NCBI RefSeq assembly: GCF_013387465.1
Contig: NZ_VYGV01000005.1
Location: 1-64,000, forward strand
Origin: Hydrogenophaga aromaticivorans
Lineage (GTDB): Bacteria > Pseudomonadota > Gammaproteobacteria > Burkholderiales > Burkholderiaceae_C
Direction: 5' to 3'
DNA length: 64,000 nt
Shown: positions 8,550 through 17,666 of the stretch, in pieces
Position numbering within the stretch: the stretch's first letter is position 1
How the letters are laid out: the number at the start of each line of letters is the position of its first letter
Program-made: the position numbers and the translations under genes
Notes under the pieces: model-generated
Seen by the model: the letters and a program-made list of their open reading frames with translations, nothing else
What the model was told of the DNA's origin: nothing
Database searches by the model: none

Positions 8550-9506
8550 ATGGTAAAAGAAAAATACCTTGGCTACATTAAATACGAAGGAAGACTGGTC
8601 GCAGATGGGCTAATGGATGCACGAAGACAAGCAAAAGCATTAATCTCGTTCGACTCAGCCCTACGGTACTTCATAGCGAAGCAAGCCCCAGACTTTCGAA
8701 ATCTAGACTTCGAGATCCCCGTCAGAATCCGAAAGGGATCGTGGGAAGCACTAATTCCGGAAACTGTGGCAGGCTGGGTTCAAGCCGGATTGGGCGCAGT
8801 CGCAACGGCCTACTTCACAAAAGCCGCTCAGAAGATGGCCGAAAGGGATTTCGCAGACTTCGGAATAACTGATCTATTTAGAATTTCTCTAAACTGCATC
8901 AAGTGGTTTGTCAGAATTGGAAAGCACGTTGGGGATGTTACGATTCGCGAATTCAAGAATGTAAGATTTTCCGATGATCAAACACAGATCGGAATAGTAA
9001 ATTCCGCAGGAGAGACCCTCTTCATACCAAAGAAGATATTTGATTTATATATCAACACAAATCCAAAACTGCTTGAGGAACTCGCGATCAACGTTCAATC
9101 CGGGAGAAGCTTAGTAATAGGCACATTAGAGAACGGCACGACCGATGAAGAAATCATCGACTCGTCAAACAAATGGATCTTTTGCGACGAAGATGAGATT
9201 GATGAGGACATACTATTTCCGGAATTAGTACATGGTGACTATGTTGTACTTGAAGGAGAAGTGACCCGTGAAAACAAAACCTCAAATTCAATGGGATTCA
9301 AATATAAGGATCATATTCTTACCGCCCATCCAGATGCAGGCAGCATTGTGCGCTACAAGCCCATTCTATTTTTGAAATGCAGACTATTTGGAACAGTCAA
9401 CCGAATTGACGAAAAAGGCCGAATTGGCGCACGCCGCCCAAAGCTTTACTTTTCAAATCTAGAACCATTAGAGACATCAAGCGACGACGACGATTTATTT
9501 GAGTGA
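8550..9506 (+). CDS. AT-rich orphan protein of unknown function
   Basis: A 318-aa protein I do not recognise, with a clear ribosome site (AAGGGAATACA before the ATG). Base composition drops sharply compared with both flanks, and AT-ending codons are frequent (AAA, ATA, GAA, TTA), so it was acquired horizontally. The N-terminal half is basic and holds a hydrophobic helix near residues 75-90 (AGLGAVATAYF). The C-terminal half is acidic and beta-rich, ending in SSDDDDLFE. No catalytic motif, signal peptide or clear DNA-binding motif is visible. It stands alone between a broken acetyltransferase and a direct-repeat pair. A cargo or defence role is possible but unproven. Confidence 0.8.
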   Translation: MVKEKYLGYIKYEGRLVADGLMDARRQAKALISFDSALRYFIAKQAPDFRNLDFEIPVRIRKGSWEALIPETVAGWVQAGLGAVATAYFTKAAQKMAERDFADFGITDLFRISLNCIKWFVRIGKHVGDVTIREFKNVRFSDDQTQIGIVNSAGETLFIPKKIFDLYINTNPKLLEELAINVQSGRSLVIGTLENGTTDEEIIDSSNKWIFCDEDEIDEDILFPELVHGDYVVLEGEVTRENKTSNSMGFKYKDHILTAHPDAGSIVRYKPILFLKCRLFGTVNRIDEKGRIGARRPKLYFSNLEPLETSSDDDDLFE

Positions 9507-9534
9507 AATCATTCGCAGGCAACAGGCAATGAGA

Positions 9535-9626
9535 TCAGGTCTTGCCTTTTGCCTCCCGTGCTGGTTTGGTTTGCCGATTCACGGATTTGCTCTTCCCGAG
9601 AACGGGGTCAGGTCTTGCTTTTTGCC
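9535..9626. repeat. 19-bp direct repeats behind the AT-rich gene
   Basis: TCAGGTCTTGCCTTTTGCC (9535-9553) recurs as TCAGGTCTTGCTTTTTGCC (9608-9626), 18 of 19 identical, 73 bp apart. No gene lies between them. I recall similar GGGGTCAGGTCTTG blocks near REP-associated transposases in other bacteria. No transposase is present here, so a mobile-element scar is inference. Confidence 0.6.
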
Positions 9627-9648
9627 CCAAACCCCATCAGCCCGCTAG

Positions 9649-10155
9649 TCAAACCTCGGCCACACCCACCACGTAGTTCTTCCCGTAGGCCTTCGCGCAT
9701 TTGGGGCAGGTGGTGTAGAAAAACCAGATCGACTTCGGCTCGACACCGCGGGCGCGAACCAGTTCTGCCATGTCCTCGTGCCAGTGGCGGGCCTCTTGGT
9801 AGGGGCCTTCAAAGACTTTGGTGACGAAGTCGCCCGAGAGCGTGGTCATTTCTTCTTCTGGCACCGCCTTCGGCACCGCGAACAAATGCTCTCCGGCGAA
9901 CGCGGATGTGTCGCGCGAGAGCACGATGGTGTTCGACGCGTCCACAGCGCCCGCTTCCTCCATGTGCTTCTGCACGCGCGAATACACCCTGCCCATGTCA
10001 ACGGGCACGTGCATGACGCTGTGTGTCTTGGCGCGCACGAACGGTTTGTCGCGGAAGTGGAGTTCCTGCGCGTCCCAACCCTCGGGGTTGAACTTGGGGC
10101 AGCAGCCGGTGGTGTTGACCGACATGTCGTAGTGAGGGATTGCGTTGGTCTGCAC
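9649..10155 (-). CDS. conserved hypothetical protein with CC and CPKC motifs
   Basis: A 168-aa soluble protein. The GTG at 10155 is chosen because a perfect AGGAGG lies 7 nt upstream; the frame stays open further but without a ribosome site. It begins QTNAIPHYDMSVNTTGCC and ends with FFYTTCPKCAKAYGKNYVVGV. The CC pair and CPKC could bind a metal, as could the histidines in HVPVDMG and ARHWHED. I do not recognise an enzyme family. The gene is transcribed alone, between the AT-rich insertion and an acyl-CoA synthetase gene. Confidence 0.75.
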   Translation of the reverse strand: MQTNAIPHYDMSVNTTGCCPKFNPEGWDAQELHFRDKPFVRAKTHSVMHVPVDMGRVYSRVQKHMEEAGAVDASNTIVLSRDTSAFAGEHLFAVPKAVPEEEMTTLSGDFVTKVFEGPYQEARHWHEDMAELVRARGVEPKSIWFFYTTCPKCAKAYGKNYVVGVAEV

Positions 10156-10312
10156 AGTGGATCCTCCTGTTTGAAAAGCCGGATGTCTTTCAATCAAGGC
10201 CAGCGTTTCGGTGGCACCGGCGCGGCACGTGGCGCACGCACCGCCCTCCTTATAGGCCGCAAAAAGCCAGCACGATTGAGCTTCATCAACAGCCACGCGC
10301 TCGCTTGCCGAT

Positions 10313-11836
10313 CTACAGCCGCTCGCGCAGCACCGTCTTCAACACCTTGCCGTAGTTGTTCTTCGGCAGCGCGTCCACGATCTCATAGCGCTTGGGCCGT
10401 TTGAAGCGGGCGATGTGGTCGAGGCAGAAGGCGTCGAGCACTTTTGAATCCAGCGCCGCGCCCGGCAACGGCACCACGAAGGCGACCACGATTTCGCCCC
10501 ACTCGGGGTCGGGGGCGCCGACCACGGCCGCCTCGGCCACGCCAGGCGCGGTGAGCAGCACTTCCTCCACCTCGCGCGGGTAGATGTTCGATCCCCCGCT
10601 GATGATCAGGTCCTTGCTGCGGTCCTTCAGGGTCAAAAAGCCATCGGCATCCAGCGCACCCATGTCGCCGGTCCAGAGCCAGCCGTCGCGGAGGGCGGCG
10701 GCGGTGGCTTCGGGGTTGCGCCAGTAGCCGGCCATGACGCTGTCGCCCTGGATCAGCACCTCGCCCACCTCGCCCGCGGGCAGCGGCTCGCCGTCCGGCC
10801 CCGCGACGCGGATGCGCACGGGGGTCTGCGCCACGCCCACGGAGGCGAGGCGCTCGGCGTGGCGCGGGTGGCTGGCGTCCGCCAGGTGCGCGCGGCCGAG
10901 CGCGGTGCCGACCATGGGGCTTTCGCCCTGGCCGTAGATCTGCACGAAGCGCGGGCCCATCACGCGCAGGGCGCGCTGGATGTCGGCCGCGTACATGGGC
11001 GCGCCGCCGTAGACGATGGTCTTGAAGCTCTGGCCGCACTGCGCTGGCGACAGTCCCGCCGCCTCGGCTTCGTCCACGATGCGTTTGACGATGGTGGGCG
11101 CGGCGAACAGCGAGAGCGGCCCGAGCTGCCGGCCGAGCGCGAACAGTTCGGCCGCGTCGAAGCCTCCCGAGGCGGGCACCACGTGGCGCGCGCCGGCCAT
11201 GAGGTGCGGGATGGCGTAGATGCCGGCGCCGTGCGACATGGGCGCGGCGTAGGCGATGGCGTCGCCGGCCGCGATGGGGTCCACGTCGTTGAAGTAGGTC
11301 AGCCCCATGGTTATCAGATTGCGGTGCGTGATCATCACGCCCTTGGGGCGGCCGGTGGTGCCGCTGGTGTAGAACAGCCAGGCGGTGTCGGTGGGGGCGC
11401 GTTCTTCGATGGCGGGCAGGCCGGCGCCGTCTTCCAGCCAGGCGGTGCAGGCGGCGGATTCCGCGTCCATCACGCCGTCCAGGCCGGTGAGCGCGGCGGG
11501 GTCGGGCGCCACGTCGCTGGTGACGAAGGCCCAGCGCGCGGCCGAGTTGTCCACGATCCACTGCACTTCCTTGATGTGCAGCTTGGCGTTGACCGGCACG
11601 ACCACCAGCCCGGCCCACCAGGCGCCGAACATCAGCTCCAGGTAGCGAGGGTGGTTGCGCATGAAGAGCACGACGCGGTCGCCGGGCGCCAGGCCGGCAG
11701 CATGCAGGTGAGCACCCACTCGCGCAGCGCGCGAGGCCCATTCGCCATGGCTGGCCACGCACTGGGTACCGCTGAAGATGGCGTGGCGTTGCGGGTGTTG
11801 CAGGGCCCTGCGCTGAAGCAGGTGGGCGAGGTTCAT
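10313..11836 (-). CDS. AMP-dependent acyl-CoA synthetase/ligase
   Basis: A 507-aa ANL-superfamily enzyme that activates a carboxylic acid as acyl-AMP and then forms the CoA thioester. The ATP loop YTSGTTGRPKG (about residue 165), IYGQGESP, the hinge WLWTGDMG and the lysine-bearing C-terminal loop LPKNNYGKVLK are all present. The start MNLAHLLQRRA follows GGAGAC. The substrate is not readable; the sequence resembles medium- or long-chain fatty acid and aromatic acid ligases. It is divergent from the gene at 11922 across 85 bp, so promoters for both lie there. Confidence 0.9.
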   Translation of the reverse strand: MNLAHLLQRRALQHPQRHAIFSGTQCVASHGEWASRAARVGAHLHAAGLAPGDRVVLFMRNHPRYLELMFGAWWAGLVVVPVNAKLHIKEVQWIVDNSAARWAFVTSDVAPDPAALTGLDGVMDAESAACTAWLEDGAGLPAIEERAPTDTAWLFYTSGTTGRPKGVMITHRNLITMGLTYFNDVDPIAAGDAIAYAAPMSHGAGIYAIPHLMAGARHVVPASGGFDAAELFALGRQLGPLSLFAAPTIVKRIVDEAEAAGLSPAQCGQSFKTIVYGGAPMYAADIQRALRVMGPRFVQIYGQGESPMVGTALGRAHLADASHPRHAERLASVGVAQTPVRIRVAGPDGEPLPAGEVGEVLIQGDSVMAGYWRNPEATAAALRDGWLWTGDMGALDADGFLTLKDRSKDLIISGGSNIYPREVEEVLLTAPGVAEAAVVGAPDPEWGEIVVAFVVPLPGAALDSKVLDAFCLDHIARFKRPKRYEIVDALPKNNYGKVLKTVLRERL

Positions 11837-11921
11837 GGCTTGTCTCCGGTGGTGGTTTATTGCCGCCACGATAACGCGGAGCGGGCTATCTAGAATGCAG
11901 GCCAGCAGGGGGCTGTGACCG

Positions 11922-14189
11922 ATGTTCTGGGAGGCTCCTGTGGCCCATCTGCGTTCGCGCTTGCTCCAAGTCCTGTTGCCCGCCCTGCTCTCTGCGGGCC
12001 TCATCCTCACCACCGCGCTGAACTACCCGCTGCTCACGCTCGGTCTGGTGGCCGTATCGGTGGCCATGTTCTGGGCCGCGCTGTGGTCCGCCGCCGTGCT
12101 GCTGGGGCACCGCAGCGCCCGGGTGCTGGCCGTGCTGGCGCTGGGACTGGGCTGGTTCGCCGAGCAGATGGGTTCGTCCCGTGGCTGGTTCTTCGGCCGC
12201 TACACCTACACCGACGTGCTGGGCCCCCGGCTGGGCGATGTGCCGCTGGCGATTCCGCTGATGTGGCTGGCGCTGTGCCTGGTGGGTTATGTGCTGGCCA
12301 GCCTCATGCTGTGGCGCACGCCGGTGCACGCGGCGCCCACGCTCAAGAGCGGCGCGCTCACCGCCTGGCTGGCCGCGATGATCGTGACCACCTTCGATCT
12401 GGGAGCCGACCCGTACTTCGTGTACGTGCTCAAGGCCTGGATCATGGAGAAGCCCGACGGTGGCTGGTTCGGTGAAACGCTGCAGGGCTTCGCGGGCTGG
12501 ATGCTGGTGTCTTGTGTGATCGTCGCCGTGTTCCAGGCGCTCGCCGCACCCCGCCGTGTGCCGGGCATCGGGCGCAAGACCCGGCTCGCGGCCTGGGTGC
12601 CGATCGGGCTGTACGCCAGCGGCCTGGTGTTTCAGGTGCTGTTTGGCCACCCGATCGAAATCCGCGCCATCGCCTTTTTTGCCATGGGCATGCCGACGCT
12701 GATCGCGTGGGTGGCCTGGCGGCACTGGACCCCGGCCCGCGCCGAGGTGCCCCAGGCACAGCCCGTCCACAGCGTGCCGCTGGAGCCGATGGGGCTGCGG
12801 GCCGACCCGCTGGCCGACCAGACCGTGGCGGCGCTCATCGGGCCGTGGTCCGGTGCCGACGGGGCCACCGGCCCGGCCACGGACCGGCTCGCCGCCGCCA
12901 CCCGGCTCATGGCGGGCTGGACCAGCAACGGTGCCCTGGCCGACTGGGGGCAGGACGATGCCGCAGCCGCGGCGGCCGATCCGGCGGTGGTGGCGGCGTT
13001 GCGCGCCTACGTGAGCGAGGGGCGCGCGCTGCCCGCCTGGGCCGACGCGGCCAAGGTCGAGCGCGCCGAGGCCATCTTCATGGAGCAAGGCCCGCTGTCG
13101 TGCACGCTGCTGTTCTGCTCGAGCCTGCCCGAGTGTTACGTGCTGCCCAACCTGGCCGAGGTGCTGCACATCGCGGGCCAGCTGGAGCAGCACACCGAGC
13201 ACCGCATCCGCCAGACCGCGGCCATGGTGTTCCCGGTGATGATGAAGGGCGGGCTGATGGACGCCAGCGGCGCCGGCGTGGCCCAGGTGCTCAAGGTGCG
13301 GCTCATCCACGCCACCATCCGCCACCTGATCCTGCGCGGTGAGCCGCAGACGGTGCGCGGCCAGGTGGCACCGCGGCTGCAGGCCGGCGCGCCCACCGGC
13401 ATGCACGCGGCCCTGATGTCGCACGGCTGGGACGTGGACCGCCAGGGACTGCCCTGCAACCAGATCGAGCTGGCCTACACGCTGCTGACCTTCAGCTACA
13501 GCTTTCTCAAGGGCATGCGCACGCTGGGCCTGGGCCTGCCGCGCGCCGACGAAGAGGCCTACCTGCACGCCTGGAACGTGATGGGTCATGTGCTGGGTGT
13601 TCGGCGCGAGCTCATGGCCGACACCATGGAGGAAGCCGCAGCGCTGTTCGAGCGCATCCAGGCACAGGCGCGCGGGCAGACGGTGAGCCCGGACGCGCGG
13701 CCGGCCCTGGGCCGTGCGCTCATGCAGACCATGGAGCGCACGATCCGCCTGCCGGTGGTCCGGGGCATCCCGGTGCCGCTGACGCGCTGGCTGATCGGGC
13801 CGGACACCGCACGCGCCATCGGTGTGGACGAGCGCGTGTCCTGGCCCACCCGGCTGCTGTTCGGGGCGGGGCGGTTGCTGGTGCGCCTGATCGACACGGT
13901 GGTGCGGCTGTTCTCGCCGGGCTTCTCGCTGTCCCGGATGTTCACCCGGATCGTGGGCTACCACCTGCTGACGCACTTTCTGCTGGACCAGACGCGCCCG
14001 CTGAACCTGCCAGACCAGTTGCTCAACCCGCTGACCGACACGGTGGCGGCCTGGAGCGACGACCCCGGTGCCCCGGGCTGGCTCAACCGCCTGGAAGACC
14101 GCTGGACGACCACCGGGCACTGGCGGCCTGCGCAGGGTGTCGGTACGACGAAGCGGCCCGTTCCAGACGCAGAAGCTGTCGCTTCCTGA
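11922..14189 (+). CDS. fusion: carotenoid-biosynthesis (CruF/DUF422-like) membrane domain + MpaB/Lcp-like DUF2236 oxygenase domain
   Basis: A 755-aa protein. Residues about 10-265 form seven or eight membrane segments with the CruF/DUF422 pattern (GWFAEQMGSSRGWFFGRYTY, then PLAIPLMWL). Residues about 360-690 match the DUF2236 helical domain of MpaB-type and latex-clearing oxygenases, including IHATIRHLI and the WNVMGHVLGVRREL helix that carries a heme-ligand histidine in Lcp. CruF-like proteins hydrate carotenoid ends; DUF2236 proteins are heme or putative heme oxygenases. A joint role in oxidising a polyisoprenoid at the membrane is inference. AGGGGG precedes the ATG. The next gene starts 3 bp after the stop. 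Confidence 0.7.
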   Translation: MFWEAPVAHLRSRLLQVLLPALLSAGLILTTALNYPLLTLGLVAVSVAMFWAALWSAAVLLGHRSARVLAVLALGLGWFAEQMGSSRGWFFGRYTYTDVLGPRLGDVPLAIPLMWLALCLVGYVLASLMLWRTPVHAAPTLKSGALTAWLAAMIVTTFDLGADPYFVYVLKAWIMEKPDGGWFGETLQGFAGWMLVSCVIVAVFQALAAPRRVPGIGRKTRLAAWVPIGLYASGLVFQVLFGHPIEIRAIAFFAMGMPTLIAWVAWRHWTPARAEVPQAQPVHSVPLEPMGLRADPLADQTVAALIGPWSGADGATGPATDRLAAATRLMAGWTSNGALADWGQDDAAAAAADPAVVAALRAYVSEGRALPAWADAAKVERAEAIFMEQGPLSCTLLFCSSLPECYVLPNLAEVLHIAGQLEQHTEHRIRQTAAMVFPVMMKGGLMDASGAGVAQVLKVRLIHATIRHLILRGEPQTVRGQVAPRLQAGAPTGMHAALMSHGWDVDRQGLPCNQIELAYTLLTFSYSFLKGMRTLGLGLPRADEEAYLHAWNVMGHVLGVRRELMADTMEEAAALFERIQAQARGQTVSPDARPALGRALMQTMERTIRLPVVRGIPVPLTRWLIGPDTARAIGVDERVSWPTRLLFGAGRLLVRLIDTVVRLFSPGFSLSRMFTRIVGYHLLTHFLLDQTRPLNLPDQLLNPLTDTVAAWSDDPGAPGWLNRLEDRWTTTGHWRPAQGVGTTKRPVPDAEAVAS

Positions 14190-14192
14190 TCA

Positions 14193-15998
14193 ATGCCTTT
14201 CATGAGCGATACAAACATTCACGACGCCGTCATGCATCGGACCACCGCCCACCCCAACCCGACCCATCGCTGCGCTGTTTTCATGACCCGGGTGGTGGCG
14301 GTGGTGGTTCTGCTGCTGGGCCTGGGGCTGGCCCTGTGGTCCGGCCATGCACGGGCCACCGAGGGCGAAGGCGACGTCACCCTGCAGACCCATTTCTGGG
14401 TGGACGAGTCGGGCACCAAGGGCATCGCCGATGTGGTGGCGCTGCCGCCCAACAGCTTTCAGCCCATGGCGACATTCCGCGCCTTCCAGCTCGATGGCAC
14501 CGCCCTGTGGATGCGCCTGGAGCCGCCTCGGCTGGACGCCCGCCAGCGCTGGCACCTGATGCTGAGCGCGGCGGCGTTCACCGACGAGGCATCCCTGTAC
14601 AGCCGTGACCCCAACGGCGCCTGGCGCGAACAGCGCTCCGGCGACCACCTGCCGGTGTCGCAGTGGGACCACCCGGGTCAGACCCCCGTGTTCGCCCTCG
14701 ATCCCCAGGGCGCCGGCCCGGTCTGGCTGCGGGTGGTGAACGCACCCGCGCCCACCAGCCCGCGCCTGCTGCTGCTGACCGACAACAGCCTGCAGGACAT
14801 GCGGTACTGGACCTTCCTCATGATCGGTGGCTACCTCGGCTTTGGCCTGCTGGTGTTCTTCCTGGGCTGGGTGCACGCGCGGCTCTACGCCGACCGCGTG
14901 TTCATTGCCTACTGCTGCTACGTGGCCTGCATGCTGGGTTTCCAGGCCGCGTTCACCGGTGTCGGTGGCCTGTTTTTCTGGCGCCACTCGGCGTGGTGGA
15001 ACGACGCGGCGCCGGCGGTTTTCATGCTCTGGTTGACGGCGTCGGGCATCTGGTTCGTGCGCGAGGTCTGCGCGGTTTCGCGTTACCACCGCGGTGTGGA
15101 CCGCTTCGTGCTGGGCTGGTCGGTGTTTGGCCTGCTGTACGCCGTTGTCTACGTGGCGTGGAGGAGCCCCACGGCCTTCCTGGTGCTCAATGTCTACGGC
15201 CTGCTGTCGGTCCTGCTGAGTTTTTCCCTGTGCATCTGGACCTGGCGCCTGGGCGAGACCTACGCCGGCTGGATGGCGCTGGGCTTCCTGCCGGTGCACC
15301 TGGGCTACCCCTTTCCCGCGCTGCGCAGCGCGGGCATCCTGCCCGACAGCTGGGCCACGCAGTACGCGGTGCTGATCGGCTCGGCCATCGAGATCCCGTT
15401 GCTGCTGTACATCCTGCACCGCCGCGCCAAGGATTTCAACGAAAACCGGGCCCGCCTGCGCGCCATCGACAGCACCGAACCCCTGACCGGCCTGACCATC
15501 GTGCCCGTGCTCCACCTGCGCCTGCGCGACGCCCTGCGCCGCGCCAGGCGCTATGGCCACCCGTGTGGCCTGGTGCTGGTGGAGCTGACCAACCACGGCG
15601 AGATCGTGGCCCGCGAGGGCCGCGAGGCCGGCGACCGCGCGCTGGTGGTGGCTGCCTCGCGCCTGTCGGCGGTGGTGCGCGAGGTGGACACCGTGTCCCG
15701 CATCGCCGACACGCGCTTTGCGGTGCTGGTCGAAGGGCCGTTGCGGCCCGAAGAGCTCAAGCTGCTGGCCCAGCACATCGTGGCCAAGGGGCTGGAGCGG
15801 GTGCCCGCGCTGGCGGCCGGGCTGCCGCTGCGCTTTCGCCTGGTGTCGGCCACCCTGTCCGACACCGCCGACACGACCGACGAGCCGGTTGACGAGATCC
15901 TGCTGCTGGAGCGCCTGAACACGTCACTGGACCGGATGGCGGCGGACCCGCGCCGGGTCGTGCGGCATCTGTCGCCGAGCGTGCCGGCCCGGACATAG
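14193..15998 (+). CDS. 7TM-DISM sensor protein with degenerate GGDEF domain
   Basis: A 601-aa protein. After a signal or TM segment (about residues 31-50) comes a periplasmic 7TMR-DISMED2-like beta domain (about 60-200), then seven TM helices (about 205-405) and a C-terminal GGDEF-fold domain (about 425-590). The GGDEF entry motif DxLTGL is EPLTGL, and the active-site loop GG(D/E)EF is replaced by ADTRF, so diguanylate cyclase activity is not expected. A c-di-GMP-binding or scaffold role is possible. It follows the fusion gene by 3 bp, so the two are probably co-transcribed. Confidence 0.8.
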   Translation: MPFMSDTNIHDAVMHRTTAHPNPTHRCAVFMTRVVAVVVLLLGLGLALWSGHARATEGEGDVTLQTHFWVDESGTKGIADVVALPPNSFQPMATFRAFQLDGTALWMRLEPPRLDARQRWHLMLSAAAFTDEASLYSRDPNGAWREQRSGDHLPVSQWDHPGQTPVFALDPQGAGPVWLRVVNAPAPTSPRLLLLTDNSLQDMRYWTFLMIGGYLGFGLLVFFLGWVHARLYADRVFIAYCCYVACMLGFQAAFTGVGGLFFWRHSAWWNDAAPAVFMLWLTASGIWFVREVCAVSRYHRGVDRFVLGWSVFGLLYAVVYVAWRSPTAFLVLNVYGLLSVLLSFSLCIWTWRLGETYAGWMALGFLPVHLGYPFPALRSAGILPDSWATQYAVLIGSAIEIPLLLYILHRRAKDFNENRARLRAIDSTEPLTGLTIVPVLHLRLRDALRRARRYGHPCGLVLVELTNHGEIVAREGREAGDRALVVAASRLSAVVREVDTVSRIADTRFAVLVEGPLRPEELKLLAQHIVAKGLERVPALAAGLPLRFRLVSATLSDTADTTDEPVDEILLLERLNTSLDRMAADPRRVVRHLSPSVPART

Positions 15999-16079
15999 GC
16001 GCGCCTGGTCGGCGATGGCGCTCCACAGTGCGGGTCATCTGACGCGCATCGGCCACCCGGCGCTGCGGCCTGCCGTACA

Positions 16080-17651
16080 GTGGCGGACATGCCCCCCTTG
16101 CCCACGTTCATTCAAGCCCTGCTGGACCCGGCCCTCTATCCGCAGCCGGTGGAGCGCGTGGAGCTGATGGAAACGCACGGCGCCTGGGTGTTGCTGGCAG
16201 GGGATTTCGCCTACAAGATCAAGAAGCCGGTGCGTTTTCCCTTCATGGATTTCAGCACCCTGGCCCTGCGCCGCCAGGCCAGCGAGACCGAGATCCGGGT
16301 GAACCGGCGCTTCCAGAACCTGGACCAGCCCGCAACGCAGCTCTACCTGGGCGTGTTGCCCATCGTGGGTACGCCCGAGGCGCCGCGCTGGGGCGAGCCC
16401 GGCAAGGCCGGCGCGGGGCAGGCGATCGAGTTCGCGGTGCAGATGCGCCGCTTCGACGAGGCGGCCCGGCTGGACCACCTGTGCGAGCGCGGCGCGCTGA
16501 CGCCCGAACACATGAGCGGGCTGGCGCGGCGCATGGCGGCGTTTCAGGCCCGTGCCGCGGTGGCCGGCAACGGCGACCCCTGGGGCCACCCGACCGCGGC
16601 CATGCGCTGGCCGCGCGACAACTTCAGCACCCTGCGCACGGCCCTGACCGACCCCGCCGACGCCGCCCTGGTGCGCGAGCTGAGCGACTGGACCGAGCAG
16701 CGCTTCAACGCCATCGAACCGCTGCTGTCCCGGCGCCGGCAGAAGGGCCGCGTGCGCGAGGGGCATGGCGATCTGCACCTGGCCAACCTGGTGCTGATCG
16801 ACGACGAGGTCCTGCCCTTTGACGCCATCGAGTTCAACGACGGCTTGCGCTGGATCGACGTGGCCAACGACATGGCCTTTGTCTGGATGGACCTGCTGGC
16901 CCACGGCCGCCCCGGCCTGGCCAACGTGCTGCTGAGCGCCTGGCTCGATGCGAGCGGCGATGTGTCTTCGCACACCGTGTGGACCTTCTTCGCCAGCTAC
17001 CGCGCCGGGGTGCGCGCCAAGGTGGCGGCGATACGCCTGGGGCAGCTGGGTGGCGCGGGCGCCTCGCCCGAAGCCGACGCGTGTCTGGCCGAAGCCCGGC
17101 GCTACCTGGCGCTGGCGCGCGACATCGCCCACCCACCCGCACCGCAACTGCTCATCACCCACGGCCTCTCGGGCAGCGGCAAGACCTGGGCCTCCAGCCG
17201 CTGGCTCGCCGCCGAGACCAGCGGACGCGCGATCCGCCTGCGCTCCGACGTGGAGCGCAAGCGCCTGCACGGCATGAGCGCGCTGGCGGCCAGCGGCTCG
17301 GGTCTGAACGCCGGGCTCTACAGCCCGCAGGCGCACGGCGACACCTACGCCTCGCTGCTGTCGCGAGCGCGCATGCTGCTCGCCGACGGCTGGACGGTGC
17401 TGGTGGATGCGGCTTTTCTGCGCGCGGCCGAGCGCGCCGATTTCGCGGCGCTGGCACAGGGCGCGGGCGTGCCGTTTCACATCCTCGCCTGCGAGGCGCC
17501 GGTGGACGTGCTGCGCGCGCGCATCACCGAGCGGCAGGCGCGCGGCGCCGATGCGTCGGAGGCCACCGTGGCGGTGCTGGAACAGCAGCTGGGCTGGCTG
17601 GAACCGCTGTCGGAAGCCGAGCGGGCGCTGGCCCTGCCCGCCGCCGGCTGA
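16080..17651 (+). CDS. aminoglycoside phosphotransferase-like kinase / P-loop ATPase fusion
   Basis: A 523-aa two-domain protein. The N-terminal half is a protein-kinase-like APH domain with the catalytic loop EGHGDLHLANL (about residue 227) and metal-binding Asp in PFDAIEFND. The C-terminal half is a zeta-toxin/AAA-type P-loop kinase with Walker A GLSGSGKTW (about 361) and a later arginine-rich lid (RARITERQARGAD). This fused arrangement is common in proteobacteria; the substrate is not known, and drug resistance should not be assumed. The start may be GTG 16080 or ATG 16089. It converges with the next gene, with 15 bp between stops. Confidence 0.82.
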   Translation: MADMPPLPTFIQALLDPALYPQPVERVELMETHGAWVLLAGDFAYKIKKPVRFPFMDFSTLALRRQASETEIRVNRRFQNLDQPATQLYLGVLPIVGTPEAPRWGEPGKAGAGQAIEFAVQMRRFDEAARLDHLCERGALTPEHMSGLARRMAAFQARAAVAGNGDPWGHPTAAMRWPRDNFSTLRTALTDPADAALVRELSDWTEQRFNAIEPLLSRRRQKGRVREGHGDLHLANLVLIDDEVLPFDAIEFNDGLRWIDVANDMAFVWMDLLAHGRPGLANVLLSAWLDASGDVSSHTVWTFFASYRAGVRAKVAAIRLGQLGGAGASPEADACLAEARRYLALARDIAHPPAPQLLITHGLSGSGKTWASSRWLAAETSGRAIRLRSDVERKRLHGMSALAASGSGLNAGLYSPQAHGDTYASLLSRARMLLADGWTVLVDAAFLRAAERADFAALAQGAGVPFHILACEAPVDVLRARITERQARGADASEATVAVLEQQLGWLEPLSEAERALALPAAG

Positions 17652-17666
17652 AGCGCAGCCGCCGGG

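Noticed and set aside
9535-9626. direct repeats as target-site duplication of the AT-rich gene
   Set aside because: Both copies are on the same side of the gene, so they do not flank it as a target-site duplication would.
11886-14120. 744-codon minus-strand open frame
   Set aside because: Exact antisense of the fusion gene, His/Gln/Arg-rich; a GC-content artefact.
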